From: an uncultured Psychrobacillus sp.
GTDB lineage: Bacteria > Bacillota > Bacilli > Bacillales_A > Planococcaceae
NCBI GenBank assembly: GCA_934234185.1
Contig: CAKQHO010000097.1
Coordinates: forward strand, 1 to 13,051
Direction: 5' to 3'
Length of the DNA: 13,051 nt
Shown here: positions 1 to 7,362 of the stretch, piece after piece
Position numbering within the stretch: position 1 is the stretch's first letter
How the letters are laid out: every line of letters begins with the position of its first letter
The notes under the pieces: model-generated
Told to the model about the DNA's origin: nothing
Database searches by the model: none
The model's input: the letters and a program-made list of their open reading frames with translations, nothing else
Position numbers and translations under genes: made by a program

Positions 1-120
1 CAAAAACGAACAAAAAGGGTCTTATTTTTTCTAGATATTAATCGATTATAAAAAGACTACAGTTTTTCAGTGCCCTCACACAAGGCTCATGGAATTTCCC
101 TATATTATTAAAGGCAATCT

Positions 121-717
121 TTACGCTATATGCATACCTGTCTTAGTGAGTTTATGAAATAATGCCACGTCCATATTATATAAGTTTATATAAGTAGAGA
201 GACTATGATCTTTTACTGCTTGAAGGGTTATTTCATCTGAGATACCATATTGTCGGTTAAGCTTTTCAGCGTTCTCCCAAGCAGTTATTTCAAAGCCTAT
301 ATTCATCTCATGCTCTTCAATAATTGTTGCTAACAACTCTCGGTTTGTATAAATTTCTTGTGAAGTGTGATGATATTTTAGTTCAAAAATTTCCATCGTA
401 CGATCTATTGTATCCATTAGATTTTGTCGATCAATAGCATGACCTAATTCGTGTATTGTTAGTATTTTAATATATGATTCAAGTGATATTGGAAAAGACA
501 TCTCTTCTTTTGCTTCTATTAAACGTATTTCGTCGAAGCCGATATAATGCCCAATAAAGTTATAGCTCATATTTACTCCGGAGCAATCTTTTCTAATCTC
601 AACATCCATGTTAACTTTATCCATAGTCGAGCTGATTACCTGCTGTATATTCTGAGTAGTTGAGTCTTTGATCATTAAATTATTCAGTTTCTCCTCTTTA
701 AGGTAGATACCTACCAT
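121..717 (-). CDS. putative HExxH zinc metalloprotease-like protein, orphan
   Basis: I do not recognise a named family. The 198-residue product carries a clear zinc-protease signature HELGHAID at residues 89-96 (His89, Glu90, His93), and about 50 residues later a Glu-rich helix ending EITAWENA (Glu143 or Glu148) that could supply the third zinc ligand, as in gluzincin-type and some toxin or phage-associated peptidases. There is no signal peptide or membrane segment, so it should be cytoplasmic. The start is uncertain: a TTG codon at 729 extends it by four residues, but neither that codon nor the ATG at 717 has a good ribosome binding site; a GAGGAG near 680 precedes an internal ATG (Met15) at long spacing. 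It stands alone, with no partner gene on the same strand close by. It could be an enzyme with an unknown peptide substrate. Coding status is fairly sure, function is not. Confidence 0.7.
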   Translation of the reverse strand: MVGIYLKEEKLNNLMIKDSTTQNIQQVISSTMDKVNMDVEIRKDCSGVNMSYNFIGHYIGFDEIRLIEAKEEMSFPISLESYIKILTIHELGHAIDRQNLMDTIDRTMEIFELKYHHTSQEIYTNRELLATIIEEHEMNIGFEITAWENAEKLNRQYGISDEITLQAVKDHSLSTYINLYNMDVALFHKLTKTGMHIA

Positions 718-779
718 TTTTTCACACAAGAGAAACTATATAATAATATAATTAAAAAAACAATATTTTTGCATGGGAA

Positions 780-812
780 ATACCCAAAGCCAAATCGTTC
801 AGCTTTGGGTAT
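780..812 (-). terminator. hairpin downstream of the KGG stress gene
   Basis: An 11-bp perfect inverted repeat (ATACCCAAAGC at 780-790 and its complement at 802-812) with an 11-nt loop lies 38 bp beyond the stop of the minus-strand KGG gene. The stem is strong. The U-rich tract on the minus side is broken (TTTCCC, then AAAAA and TTTTTTT further on), while the plus side has a cleaner TTTTT, so termination strength on the minus strand is uncertain. Confidence 0.6.
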
Positions 813-850
813 CTCTAGTTTTTATTATCAGTAGTGATTAAACTTTAAAG

Positions 851-1234
851 TTAGTTATTTGAGCCTTGCCCACGGCTTCGACTGCTAGCTTCTCCACCCT
901 TGCGACCAGCTTCTTCACGACTCATTTTGCCGCCGTTTCCATTGCCATTTCCATTGCCGCCGGAGTTACTCCGTGCTTCTCCGCCCTTGCGTCCGATTTC
1001 TTCATAAAAATCTTGTCCATGATTGTTGGAAGTTGCTTCTCCACCTTTACGGCCAATTTCTTCATAAAAATCTTGACCTTGGTTACTCGAAGTCGCTTCT
1101 CCACCCTTGCGCCCGATTTCTTCATAGAAATCTTGTCCATGATTGTTGGAGGTTGCTTCTCCACCTTTACGTCCCGCTTCTTCAAGTGACATCTTACTGT
1201 TATTGTTTCTGCGATTGTTTTGGTTGTTCGCCAT
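851..1234 (-). CDS. gsiB: GsiB-like KGG-repeat general stress protein
   Basis: A 127-residue, very hydrophilic protein with five copies of the KGG motif GRKGGEA at residues 21, 41, 61, 81 and 110. The first four are spaced exactly 20 residues apart with linkers of the type TSNNHGQDFYEEI; the last is separated by a glycine/asparagine run (GNGNGNGNG). This is the pattern of B. subtilis GsiB (KGG stress-induced family), a hydrophilin-like general stress protein induced by heat, salt, ethanol and starvation. The 60-bp DNA repeat is visible between about 975 and 1190 and produces long spurious reading frames on both strands. The start has an excellent ribosome binding site (AAGGAGGAG, eight bases before ATG). 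A sigma-B-like promoter and a leader hairpin precede it. No enzymatic activity is expected. Family assignment is strong; the exact orthology to gsiB is inferred from repeat architecture. Confidence 0.88.
   Translation of the reverse strand: MANNQNNRRNNNSKMSLEEAGRKGGEATSNNHGQDFYEEIGRKGGEATSSNQGQDFYEEIGRKGGEATSNNHGQDFYEEIGRKGGEARSNSGGNGNGNGNGGKMSREEAGRKGGEASSRSRGQGSNN
978..1187 (-). repeat. 60-bp coding tandem repeat (KGG units)
   Basis: Three to four near-identical 60-bp units encode the 20-residue repeat GRKGGEATSNNHGQDFYEEI and variants. The first and third linkers are identical at the protein level (SNNHG) while the second has SSNQG, which suggests expansion or gene conversion of two-unit blocks. 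Copy number may vary between strains. Confidence 0.75.
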
Positions 1235-1259
1235 TTATAACTCCTCCTTACATGTTTTT

Positions 1260-1280
1260 GTGAGCTACTGTCCCGCTCAC
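1260..1280 (-). promoter_or_regulatory. leader hairpin of the KGG gene mRNA
   Basis: GTGAGC at 1260-1265 pairs perfectly with GCTCAC at 1275-1280 around a 9-nt loop. It lies between the predicted sigma-B-like promoter and the ribosome binding site, so it would sit near the 5' end of the transcript. B. subtilis gsiB mRNA is known for exceptional stability, attributed largely to its strong ribosome binding site; a 5' hairpin here could add to that, but this is inference. Confidence 0.4.
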
Positions 1281-1291
1281 TTATTGTTTGT

Positions 1292-1316
1292 ATTCCCAGC
1301 CTTTCCTTTATAAAAC
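1292..1316 (-). promoter_or_regulatory. sigma-B-type promoter for the KGG gene
   Basis: On the minus strand GTTTTA (1316-1311) and GGGAAT (1297-1292) are separated by 13 bases. The sigma-B consensus is GTTTAA, 12-15 bases, GGGTAT, so each box matches five of six. The position gives a leader of about 50 nt with the hairpin at 1260-1280. This fits the known sigma-B control of gsiB-type genes. Confidence 0.55.
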
Positions 1317-1334
1317 ATGAAGTATCAAAATTGA

Positions 1335-1351
1335 AGCTTAAGCACTAAGCT
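1335..1351 (-). terminator. weak hairpin after ligD
   Basis: AGCTTA at 1335-1340 pairs with TAAGCT at 1346-1351 around a 5-nt loop, one base past the ligD stop. On the minus strand it is followed by TCAATTTTG. The stem is short and AT-rich, so this is a weak terminator at best, and ligD transcription could run into the KGG gene. Confidence 0.3.
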
Positions 1352-1352
1352 G

Positions 1353-3191
1353 TTACATTTCTTTGATACGAATCAGTTTTTCTAAAACACCTCCAAACTT
1401 TTGTCCATCTATATTTTCTCTAAAATCACGAAAAGGATCACCTAAATTTTTTATTCGTTCGATAACAGCTGGTACAGGAAAAAAGTCAGGCTTGAGTCCA
1501 AGATTTACCTCTTCCCATAACAAAGGAGTTGCTACTAATCCATCCTTGTTTCCTCGAGTAGAGTAAGGAGCAATGATTGTTTTCCCCTCCTGATGTTGTA
1601 CATAATCTAAGTAAAGCTTGTTGTTCCTATTCTTTTTCAATCTCTCTGTAGTAAACCAGTTAGGCTCCTGTTCTATTAGAAAGTCACATACAAACTTTGT
1701 AAAAATGCGCGTTTGTTCATATGAAAAAGTATTTTCCGGAAGCGGGATATATAGCTGTAACCCCTTTCCGCCAGAGGTCTTTACATAGGAAGGCAGCTCA
1801 AACTGATCAAAGATAGCCTTCATTCGTATAGCAGCTTCAATCGCTAGGGAAAATTCATCGGCTGAAGGAGGATCCAAATCAAATACTATTTCTGTTGGCA
1901 TATGGAGAGTATAGGGCTGAAATGGTATGTGCAATTCCAAAGCCAATTGATTTCCTAACCAAAGTAACGTTTCAATGTTATTGCAAAGAACATATCTATT
2001 TTCTTCTATAACCATCGTCTCTACGTAATTAGGGATAGCATCCTGCCAATTTTTCTGATAAAATCTTTCTTCTTGAAGAGCCCCATGCGGATAACGAATC
2101 ACTGTTAACAAACGATTCTTTAAAAAAGGAAGCAAATAAGGTGAAGCCTGTTGGAGATAATATAAAAATCCTTCTTTTTCTATTTGTATATTAGGCCAAA
2201 CAGGCTTATTTGGATGTGTGACCTTCACTTGCTCTGGTATAGGGAACATATCATAGGTTAATCTTTCCCAAGTACAGAGTAAGGGGTCTTCCTCGAAAGA
2301 GAACTGATGAAAGCGAGGTTCTCGAAGACTTTTTCCATCAAAGTCTATGCAAGCAATTACTACACAAATAGATGGTTTAATATTCCAAATATTTTTCTTA
2401 AGCTGGGTACCTTTGTTTTGGAAAAGCAGCTTTAAAGTTTTGTCTTCCTCTTCGGTTAAACCATTTTTAAAGTTTACAACCTCTATAAGCTCGTTGTCTT
2501 TATACACAGATCCTTTAAAAAAACCATTTACTTTATCGTATTGAGTAAGTATTACATGGATCATTTTCCAATTTTTTATTTTTAACCATTGATTTGTTCT
2601 TTTCTCACTTGTCCATGTACTTGTTCTCTTCTTTGCAATGACCCCTTCTCCACATGCTGTTTTCACCTTTTCCAATAAGGCTTGGCTATTTTTAAATACT
2701 TCAATAGCTTGTATTTTAGCAGGATTCATATAATCCACTGGATTCGGGAGTTGAAGTCTTTTAAATAGTAGGTTAAGTTTCTTCTTCCTCTCTGCTAAGA
2801 TTTGATCCACCTGATAAAGTCCTTCAACTTGAAGCAAATCAAACACAATATAATGGCATGGAAACTTTACAACATGTTGCTCAATTATCTCTTTTGTTCT
2901 CATTCTTCCTCTTAATTGAACCGTAGAGAAGTTACTATTATAGTTATTTGTCAGGTAAGTAATCTCACCATCCAACATTAACGGAAGAAATGGTTTTACT
3001 TTTTTCTCTATTCTCTTACAAAAGTCTATAATTTCTGGAAACATAGTGTTCAATCTTTTCCCATTTCTGCTCCATAAAACAACCTCTTTATCCCATTCTA
3101 AAATACATCGGAAGCCATCGTATTTAGTTTCATAATTCCACTCCTTCCCTTGCGGAATTTCAGAGGACGGAGTAAGAAGCATTGGTTTCAT
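1353..3191 (-). CDS. ligD: LigD, two-domain ATP-dependent DNA ligase/polymerase for NHEJ
   Basis: The 612-residue protein joins DNA double-strand breaks together with Ku. The N-terminal half is an ATP-dependent ligase: motif I ETKYDGFR with adenylated Lys23, motif III LDGE (residues 73-76), motif IIIa IVFDLL (115-120), motif IV EGVIAKK (182-188) and motif V WLKIKNWK (202-209), followed by an OB-fold region to about residue 310. The C-terminal half (about 325-605) is the primase-like polymerase domain, with the DLDP metal-binding motif at 438-441, SGGKG at 473-477 and LYLDY at 526-530, whose Asp is the usual third carboxylate. It lacks the phosphoesterase domain of mycobacterial and Pseudomonas LigD. 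Order and length match B. subtilis LigD (YkoU). The start has a modest ribosome binding site (GGCAGGT). It is divergent from ku over 113 bp, a classic pair. All catalytic motifs are intact. Confidence 0.96.
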   Translation of the reverse strand: MKPMLLTPSSEIPQGKEWNYETKYDGFRCILEWDKEVVLWSRNGKRLNTMFPEIIDFCKRIEKKVKPFLPLMLDGEITYLTNNYNSNFSTVQLRGRMRTKEIIEQHVVKFPCHYIVFDLLQVEGLYQVDQILAERKKKLNLLFKRLQLPNPVDYMNPAKIQAIEVFKNSQALLEKVKTACGEGVIAKKRTSTWTSEKRTNQWLKIKNWKMIHVILTQYDKVNGFFKGSVYKDNELIEVVNFKNGLTEEEDKTLKLLFQNKGTQLKKNIWNIKPSICVVIACIDFDGKSLREPRFHQFSFEEDPLLCTWERLTYDMFPIPEQVKVTHPNKPVWPNIQIEKEGFLYYLQQASPYLLPFLKNRLLTVIRYPHGALQEERFYQKNWQDAIPNYVETMVIEENRYVLCNNIETLLWLGNQLALELHIPFQPYTLHMPTEIVFDLDPPSADEFSLAIEAAIRMKAIFDQFELPSYVKTSGGKGLQLYIPLPENTFSYEQTRIFTKFVCDFLIEQEPNWFTTERLKKNRNNKLYLDYVQHQEGKTIIAPYSTRGNKDGLVATPLLWEEVNLGLKPDFFPVPAVIERIKNLGDPFRDFRENIDGQKFGGVLEKLIRIKEM

Positions 3192-3252
3192 CGTTTACCT
3201 GCCTTCTTTTTTCTATGACATATTATTAGTTTTCATAAATTTACGACTATCA

Positions 3253-3283
3253 TACATATTTTTGATGAAAAGACTGCATAGTA
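3253..3283 (+). promoter_or_regulatory. possible sigma-G-like promoter for ku
   Basis: TACATA (3253-3258) and CATAGTA (3277-3283) are separated by 18 bases. The sigma-G consensus is roughly TGNATA, 17-18 bases, CATANTA, so only one defined position is off. B. subtilis ykoV is expressed in the forespore under sigma-G, which makes the match meaningful. Against it, the transcript leader would be only about 15 nt, with the ribosome binding site (AAAGG at 3290-3294) almost at its 5' end. Confidence 0.35.
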
Positions 3284-3304
3284 AGAAAAAAAGGTCGTGA
3301 ATAT

Positions 3305-4138
3305 ATGCATACCGTTTGGAAAGGAAGCATTAGCTTTGGTTTAGTAAATATCCCTGTAAAGCTACATGCTGCAACCGAAAACAAAGATATTAAGCTACGC
3401 CAGCTTCATAAGGAATGTCATACACCAATTTCCTATAAAAAGGTCTGTGAAGGCTGTGATAAAGAAGTTAAAAACGAAGATATAGTAAAGGCATATGAAT
3501 ATTCCAAGAACAAATTCGTGTTGTTAGATGATGAAGAGCTAGAAAAGCTACGGAAGGAAAATGAAGAAAAGGCTGTACAAATTATTGATTTTGTTAAGCT
3601 CGAGGAAATAGATCCAATCTATTTTGAGAAGAGTTATTTTATGGCACCTGATAGCGGAGGCTCGAAAGCTTATACATTACTTAGAAAGACTTTATTAGAA
3701 TCCGGGAAAATTGGAGTAGCAAAAATTATTATAAGAGCCAAGGAACAACTGGCAGTTGTCCGAGTTTATAAGGATACACTAGTTATGGAAACGATCCATT
3801 TTCCGGATGAGGTTCGGCCTGTTTCAGAGGTCCCTAACATCCCTATTGAGCAGGAGGTTGTCCAAAAGGAGCTAGAAACAGCCTTACTTCTAGTTGACCA
3901 GCTAACAACTGAATTCGAGCCAGAAAAATATAAGGATGATTATCGAACTGCTTTAATGGAGCTTATTGAGGAGAAGAAGAGCAATACTTCTACAACAGTC
4001 GCAGCAGAGGAGCGACAACCCGCTGCTTCATCTAATGTGACAGATTTAATGGCTGCCCTACAAGCATCCTTAGATAAAACGAAGCCAAAGAAAAAGCCAG
4101 CACCACGTAAAAGAACTCCAAAAGTAAAAACTTCTTAA
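3305..4138 (+). CDS. ku: Ku homodimeric DNA end-binding protein
   Basis: A 277-residue bacterial Ku (YkoV type), which forms a ring on broken DNA ends and recruits LigD. The N-terminus MHTVWKGSISFGLVNIPV is diagnostic of the family. The central beta-barrel/bridge region includes a conserved Cys/His segment (HKECHTPI followed by CEGCDKEV, residues 35-55). The region around 108-125 (YFEKSYFMAPD) and the acidic helix before residue 220 are also typical. The C-terminus has the short conserved helix NVTDLMAALQASL, thought to bind LigD, and then a lysine/proline-rich basic tail (KPKKKPAPRKRTPKVK) of the kind that lets Ku thread inward on DNA. The ribosome binding site AAAGG is weak. It is transcribed away from ligD and closed by a strong terminator. 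Full length, no defect seen. Confidence 0.96.
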   Translation: MHTVWKGSISFGLVNIPVKLHAATENKDIKLRQLHKECHTPISYKKVCEGCDKEVKNEDIVKAYEYSKNKFVLLDDEELEKLRKENEEKAVQIIDFVKLEEIDPIYFEKSYFMAPDSGGSKAYTLLRKTLLESGKIGVAKIIIRAKEQLAVVRVYKDTLVMETIHFPDEVRPVSEVPNIPIEQEVVQKELETALLLVDQLTTEFEPEKYKDDYRTALMELIEEKKSNTSTTVAAEERQPAASSNVTDLMAALQASLDKTKPKKKPAPRKRTPKVKTS

Positions 4139-4155
4139 TGGTGAGTAGAAATGAG

Positions 4156-4191
4156 AAAAAGGGTGTCAAGTTCTTACTGACACCCTTTTTT
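4156..4191 (+). terminator. strong bidirectional terminator between ku and the symporter gene
   Basis: GGGTGTCA (4161-4168) pairs with TGACACCC (4178-4185), flanked by AAAAA on the left and TTTTTT on the right. It serves ku on the plus strand and, by symmetry, the convergent symporter gene ending at 4213 on the minus strand. Confidence 0.9.
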
Positions 4192-4212
4192 ATCCTGCCA
4201 ATGGGAATTTTC

Positions 4213-5676
4213 TTACTTTTTCTCTTTTTTTAACTTATCCTCATAAAACACACTAAAATTAGGATCAATTTGACCAATGTTTAGATATCTAGCCTTATAG
4301 TCTCGAAGAAGCTCAAAGAACTTGCCACTAAGAATTAAAATAACAATTAGATTCACAAAGGTTGGAATTGCAGTTGTAATATCTGCAAAATACCACACAG
4401 CCTGTCCTGGCATATTGTAGTAAACAGCATAAACAACCATTAAGAAGCCTGGGATTGGATATAACCATTTAAAGGTGGAAAGCACTTTATATTTTAAAGT
4501 CACCTTCCTATCGTCTCCAAACATATGGCGAAGTAATATTTCATAGTAAATATACCAGCCAGTCGAAGTCGTCAATCCAAATAAGAATACAGAGATAGTA
4601 ATGATATATCGACCGAATTCGCCTATACCAATCTCAAACGCTGATAAGGTTAACTCTGCTCCGCTCAAGTCTAAAGTCCATGCTCCTGTTATGATAATGG
4701 TGAAGGCTGTAATGGAACATACAATAATTGTATCGATAAATACCTCAACAGCCCCCCACATTCCCTGCTTCACAGGATGACTAGTCTTAGCAGTTGAATG
4801 AATCATAGGAGATGTTCCCCAGCCAGCTTCATTACTATATACAGCTCTCGCTACGCCCATACGAATTACTTGGGCAATAGCAGCTCCGGCAAAGCCACCC
4901 ACTGCAGCTGTACCAGAAAAAGCACTTTCAAAAATAAGTCCAAATACCGGTATAATCTCCGAATAATTTTTAAAGATTATATACAACCCTGCTACTAAAT
5001 AAAAGATACACATAAAAGGAACCAAACGACCAGCTATTTCACCAATTCTTTTTATTCCGCCTAAAATCATAAGATAAATAAGAACTAGATAGATGAAGGA
5101 TGATAAAATCATTCCCATATCAAAGGAAGAGCTTAAGGCCTCAGATATCGTATAGTTTTGAAGAGTGATAAAAAAGGTAGTAAAAATACCAGCTCCAAAT
5201 AAGATGGCAGGCACTTTCCAAAATTTAAATCTTTTTTCCTCTCCTAGTCCCCTTTCGATATAATAAGTTGGCCCTCCATATGGGTTTCCTTGTTCATCCG
5301 TCTTCCGATAATATACGGATAACGTTACCTCTACCGTTTTGGTGATCATACCAAGAAGAGCAGTTATCCATATCCAAAATACAGCGCCTGGTCCACCAAT
5401 TGCTATTGCTGTTGCTACCCCACCAATATTCCCTACTCCGACACTTCCACCAATTGCAGTACTAACAGCTTGGAACGGAGTTAGCAGGCCTTTTGTTTCC
5501 TCAGCTTTAGATTTTTTACTAAACAGCTTACCGAACGTTTCCTTGAATATATGAGGCAAATAGCCAAACTGAAATAGTTTACTTCCGACTGTAAAATAAG
5601 CGCCTACAAATAACACAGTAAATATTAACGGTAAACCCCATAGCCAACCTACTATCTTCTCTAAGATTTGATCCAC
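4213..5676 (-). CDS. AGCS-family sodium:amino-acid (alanine/glycine) symporter
   Basis: A 487-residue inner-membrane protein of about 10-11 transmembrane helices. It carries the family's signature stretch at residues 74-116 (IGGSVGVGNIGGVATAIAIG, then GGPGAVFWIW and GMITKTVE) and the second conserved block ARAVYSNEAGWGTSP (277-290) followed by STAKTSHPVKQGMWG. These are hallmarks of the alanine/glycine:cation symporters (AgcS, B. subtilis AlsT). The substrate cannot be read from the sequence: alanine, glycine, glutamine and related amino acids are all known in the family. Translation begins at GTG with AGGAG eight bases upstream. The gene starts 22 bp after the amidohydrolase stop, so the two are almost surely cotranscribed, suggesting the carrier imports the substrate or a product of that enzyme. 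Length is normal and intact. Confidence 0.9.
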   Translation of the reverse strand: MDQILEKIVGWLWGLPLIFTVLFVGAYFTVGSKLFQFGYLPHIFKETFGKLFSKKSKAEETKGLLTPFQAVSTAIGGSVGVGNIGGVATAIAIGGPGAVFWIWITALLGMITKTVEVTLSVYYRKTDEQGNPYGGPTYYIERGLGEEKRFKFWKVPAILFGAGIFTTFFITLQNYTISEALSSSFDMGMILSSFIYLVLIYLMILGGIKRIGEIAGRLVPFMCIFYLVAGLYIIFKNYSEIIPVFGLIFESAFSGTAAVGGFAGAAIAQVIRMGVARAVYSNEAGWGTSPMIHSTAKTSHPVKQGMWGAVEVFIDTIIVCSITAFTIIITGAWTLDLSGAELTLSAFEIGIGEFGRYIITISVFLFGLTTSTGWYIYYEILLRHMFGDDRKVTLKYKVLSTFKWLYPIPGFLMVVYAVYYNMPGQAVWYFADITTAIPTFVNLIVILILSGKFFELLRDYKARYLNIGQIDPNFSVFYEDKLKKEKK

Positions 5677-5698
5677 ACAATCATCTCCTATTCATCTA

Positions 5699-7291
5699 TC
5701 ATTTTTGAAATTTTACTTCTCCTCCTATTATAGTTAATTCCACCTCTGTATCTATTAACTCATCAGGGCTATCCATGGTGAATGGATCGTTAGAAAGAAC
5801 AGTCATGTCTGCCAATTTTCCTCTTTCCAGACTCCCTTTTTCATGCTCTTCATTAGTTGCGAAAGCACCGCCAAGGGTAAACATTTCAATAGCTTCATAC
5901 ATAGATAGCTTTTCATACTCTATATATCCGCCATGCGTTTCTCCTTCTTTTCTACGAGTAACGGCAGCATGTATCCCTAATAATGGATTTAAAGGTTCAA
6001 TTGGTGCATCAGAGCTTCCTGCACAAATAACTCCATTGTCTAACAATGTTTTAAATGGATAGGCAAATTTAGCTCGTTCCTCCCCAATGCGATCGACAAT
6101 CCACGGAAAATCGCTAGAAACGAATTTAGGCTGTAGATCAACAATTCGATGAGGACTTTTTAGTCTTTTTATTAATTCTTCATTTAGTAAAGAGACATGG
6201 ATTAACCTGTCTCTAAATCGCACAGGCTCCATTCTATCTAAAATATCGAGCACATCTGTTAGCGCATGATCTCCAATTGTATGTACAGCAATCGGCATGT
6301 CATAATCTCTGCATTCCTGAAAATATCGGAAAAGCTGTTCCTTCTCATAAATTGCACTGCCAAAATTACCAGGATCATCTGCATATTCCTTAGAAAGATG
6401 TGCAGTTCTTCCGCCAAGTGCACCATCAGCAAAAAACTTAATAGCTCCAATCATCACTTTGTTATTTCCATATCCCGCGTACATTCCAGCTTCCTTTAAT
6501 TCATCCAGATATTGATAATCTATTAAGAGATTACTGCGAGGACCAATTCCTTCCATGTTAACTATCTCATCAAATAACTTATATGTTTGGTTTACACCGT
6601 ATAAATATGTCGGGTCATTTGTATGAATTCCTGTTAAGCCTAGACGAACAGACTCCTGCATTCCTAAGGAGAGTGCTTTTTTTAGATGAGCATATGTCAT
6701 TTTAGGTATATGCGATGTTATGATATTAGAGGCAGTTTCTAACAAAAGACCATTTGGTTGATTATACTCATCCTTTACAACCGTTCCGCCAAATGGAACC
6801 GACAATTCATCATGATAACCAGCTATCTCGAAGGCTTTACTATTAGCTAGAAAGGCATGTCCACATACCCTTGGTAGAAAGAGAGGATTTCCTGGAGCGA
6901 CATAATCTAGCTCATTTATTACTGGTATCTTTTTGTCTGGGAAAATGTTTTCATCCCATCCACGACCTAGAATCCATTCTCCCGGCTGAAGCGTTTCTGC
7001 TTTAAACTTTATGCGCTGAAGCAGATCATCCTTCGATTTCACTCCTGTTAGGTCAAGCTCTAGTGAAGTAATTCCCACACTAGAGATATGTAAATGACTA
7101 TCAATAAGACCTGGAAGAACCGCCTTCCCGCCTAAGTCCACTATCCTGGTATCACTACTCCCCCACGCCAATTTCATATCTTGATAAGAGCCCAGGTCTT
7201 CTATTCTCTCTCCGTTTGTTACAATCGCTTCTACAAAAGGCTCATTTTTATTAAATGTATATATTTTCCCGTTTGTAAATATGGTTTTCAA
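5699..7291 (-). CDS. YtcJ-like amidohydrolase (Amidohydro_3 family)
   Basis: A 530-residue cytoplasmic metal-dependent hydrolase. The first metal site is in GLIDSHLH (His66, His68). K285 in AIKFFADGALGG is placed like the carboxylated bridging lysine of the family, His337 and His342 lie in AVHTIGDHA, and Asp428 in CAGSSDAPIEP completes the set. These motifs are those of the YtcJ/AepA-like branch of PF07969, whose characterised members hydrolyse N-acyl amino acids, amides or formamides; most are uncharacterised. The start is TTG, chosen because GGAGG lies eight bases upstream and the protein begins in family register (MKTIFTNGKIYTF). A tiny ATG-AAT-TGA overlaps this start in another frame. It is the first gene of an operon with the downstream AGCS symporter. 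The true substrate is unknown. Confidence 0.9.
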   Translation of the reverse strand: MKTIFTNGKIYTFNKNEPFVEAIVTNGERIEDLGSYQDMKLAWGSSDTRIVDLGGKAVLPGLIDSHLHISSVGITSLELDLTGVKSKDDLLQRIKFKAETLQPGEWILGRGWDENIFPDKKIPVINELDYVAPGNPLFLPRVCGHAFLANSKAFEIAGYHDELSVPFGGTVVKDEYNQPNGLLLETASNIITSHIPKMTYAHLKKALSLGMQESVRLGLTGIHTNDPTYLYGVNQTYKLFDEIVNMEGIGPRSNLLIDYQYLDELKEAGMYAGYGNNKVMIGAIKFFADGALGGRTAHLSKEYADDPGNFGSAIYEKEQLFRYFQECRDYDMPIAVHTIGDHALTDVLDILDRMEPVRFRDRLIHVSLLNEELIKRLKSPHRIVDLQPKFVSSDFPWIVDRIGEERAKFAYPFKTLLDNGVICAGSSDAPIEPLNPLLGIHAAVTRRKEGETHGGYIEYEKLSMYEAIEMFTLGGAFATNEEHEKGSLERGKLADMTVLSNDPFTMDSPDELIDTEVELTIIGGEVKFQK

Positions 7292-7362
7292 TTCATCTTC
7301 CTCCCTCTCGCTGTTAATGATTTTATTCTAATATTCTGATAGATTAATAGCAATGAAATATG

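Noticed and set aside
44..76. Symmetric A- and T-runs around GACTACAG that could be a terminator for the HELGH gene
   Set aside because: The stem is essentially A/T runs with no GC core and a minimal loop, and a stable hairpin cannot be drawn.
978..1187. Regular 60-bp repeats that could be mistaken for a CRISPR array or minisatellite
   Set aside because: The units are contiguous, have no unique spacers, and are in frame within a KGG-family protein.
866..1263. Long open frames on the plus strand and in a second minus frame across the KGG gene
   Set aside because: They are by-products of the 60-bp coding repeat; none has a ribosome binding site and the KGG frame has a strong one and a clear family match.
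4798..4998. Plus-strand frame inside the symporter gene
   Set aside because: Antisense shadow of a well-conserved coding region, with no initiation signal.
7284..7292. ATG-AAT-TGA mini-frame overlapping the TTG start of the amidohydrolase
   Set aside because: Only two codons, no evidence that it is more than a chance overlap with the TTG start; the TTG frame matches the family.
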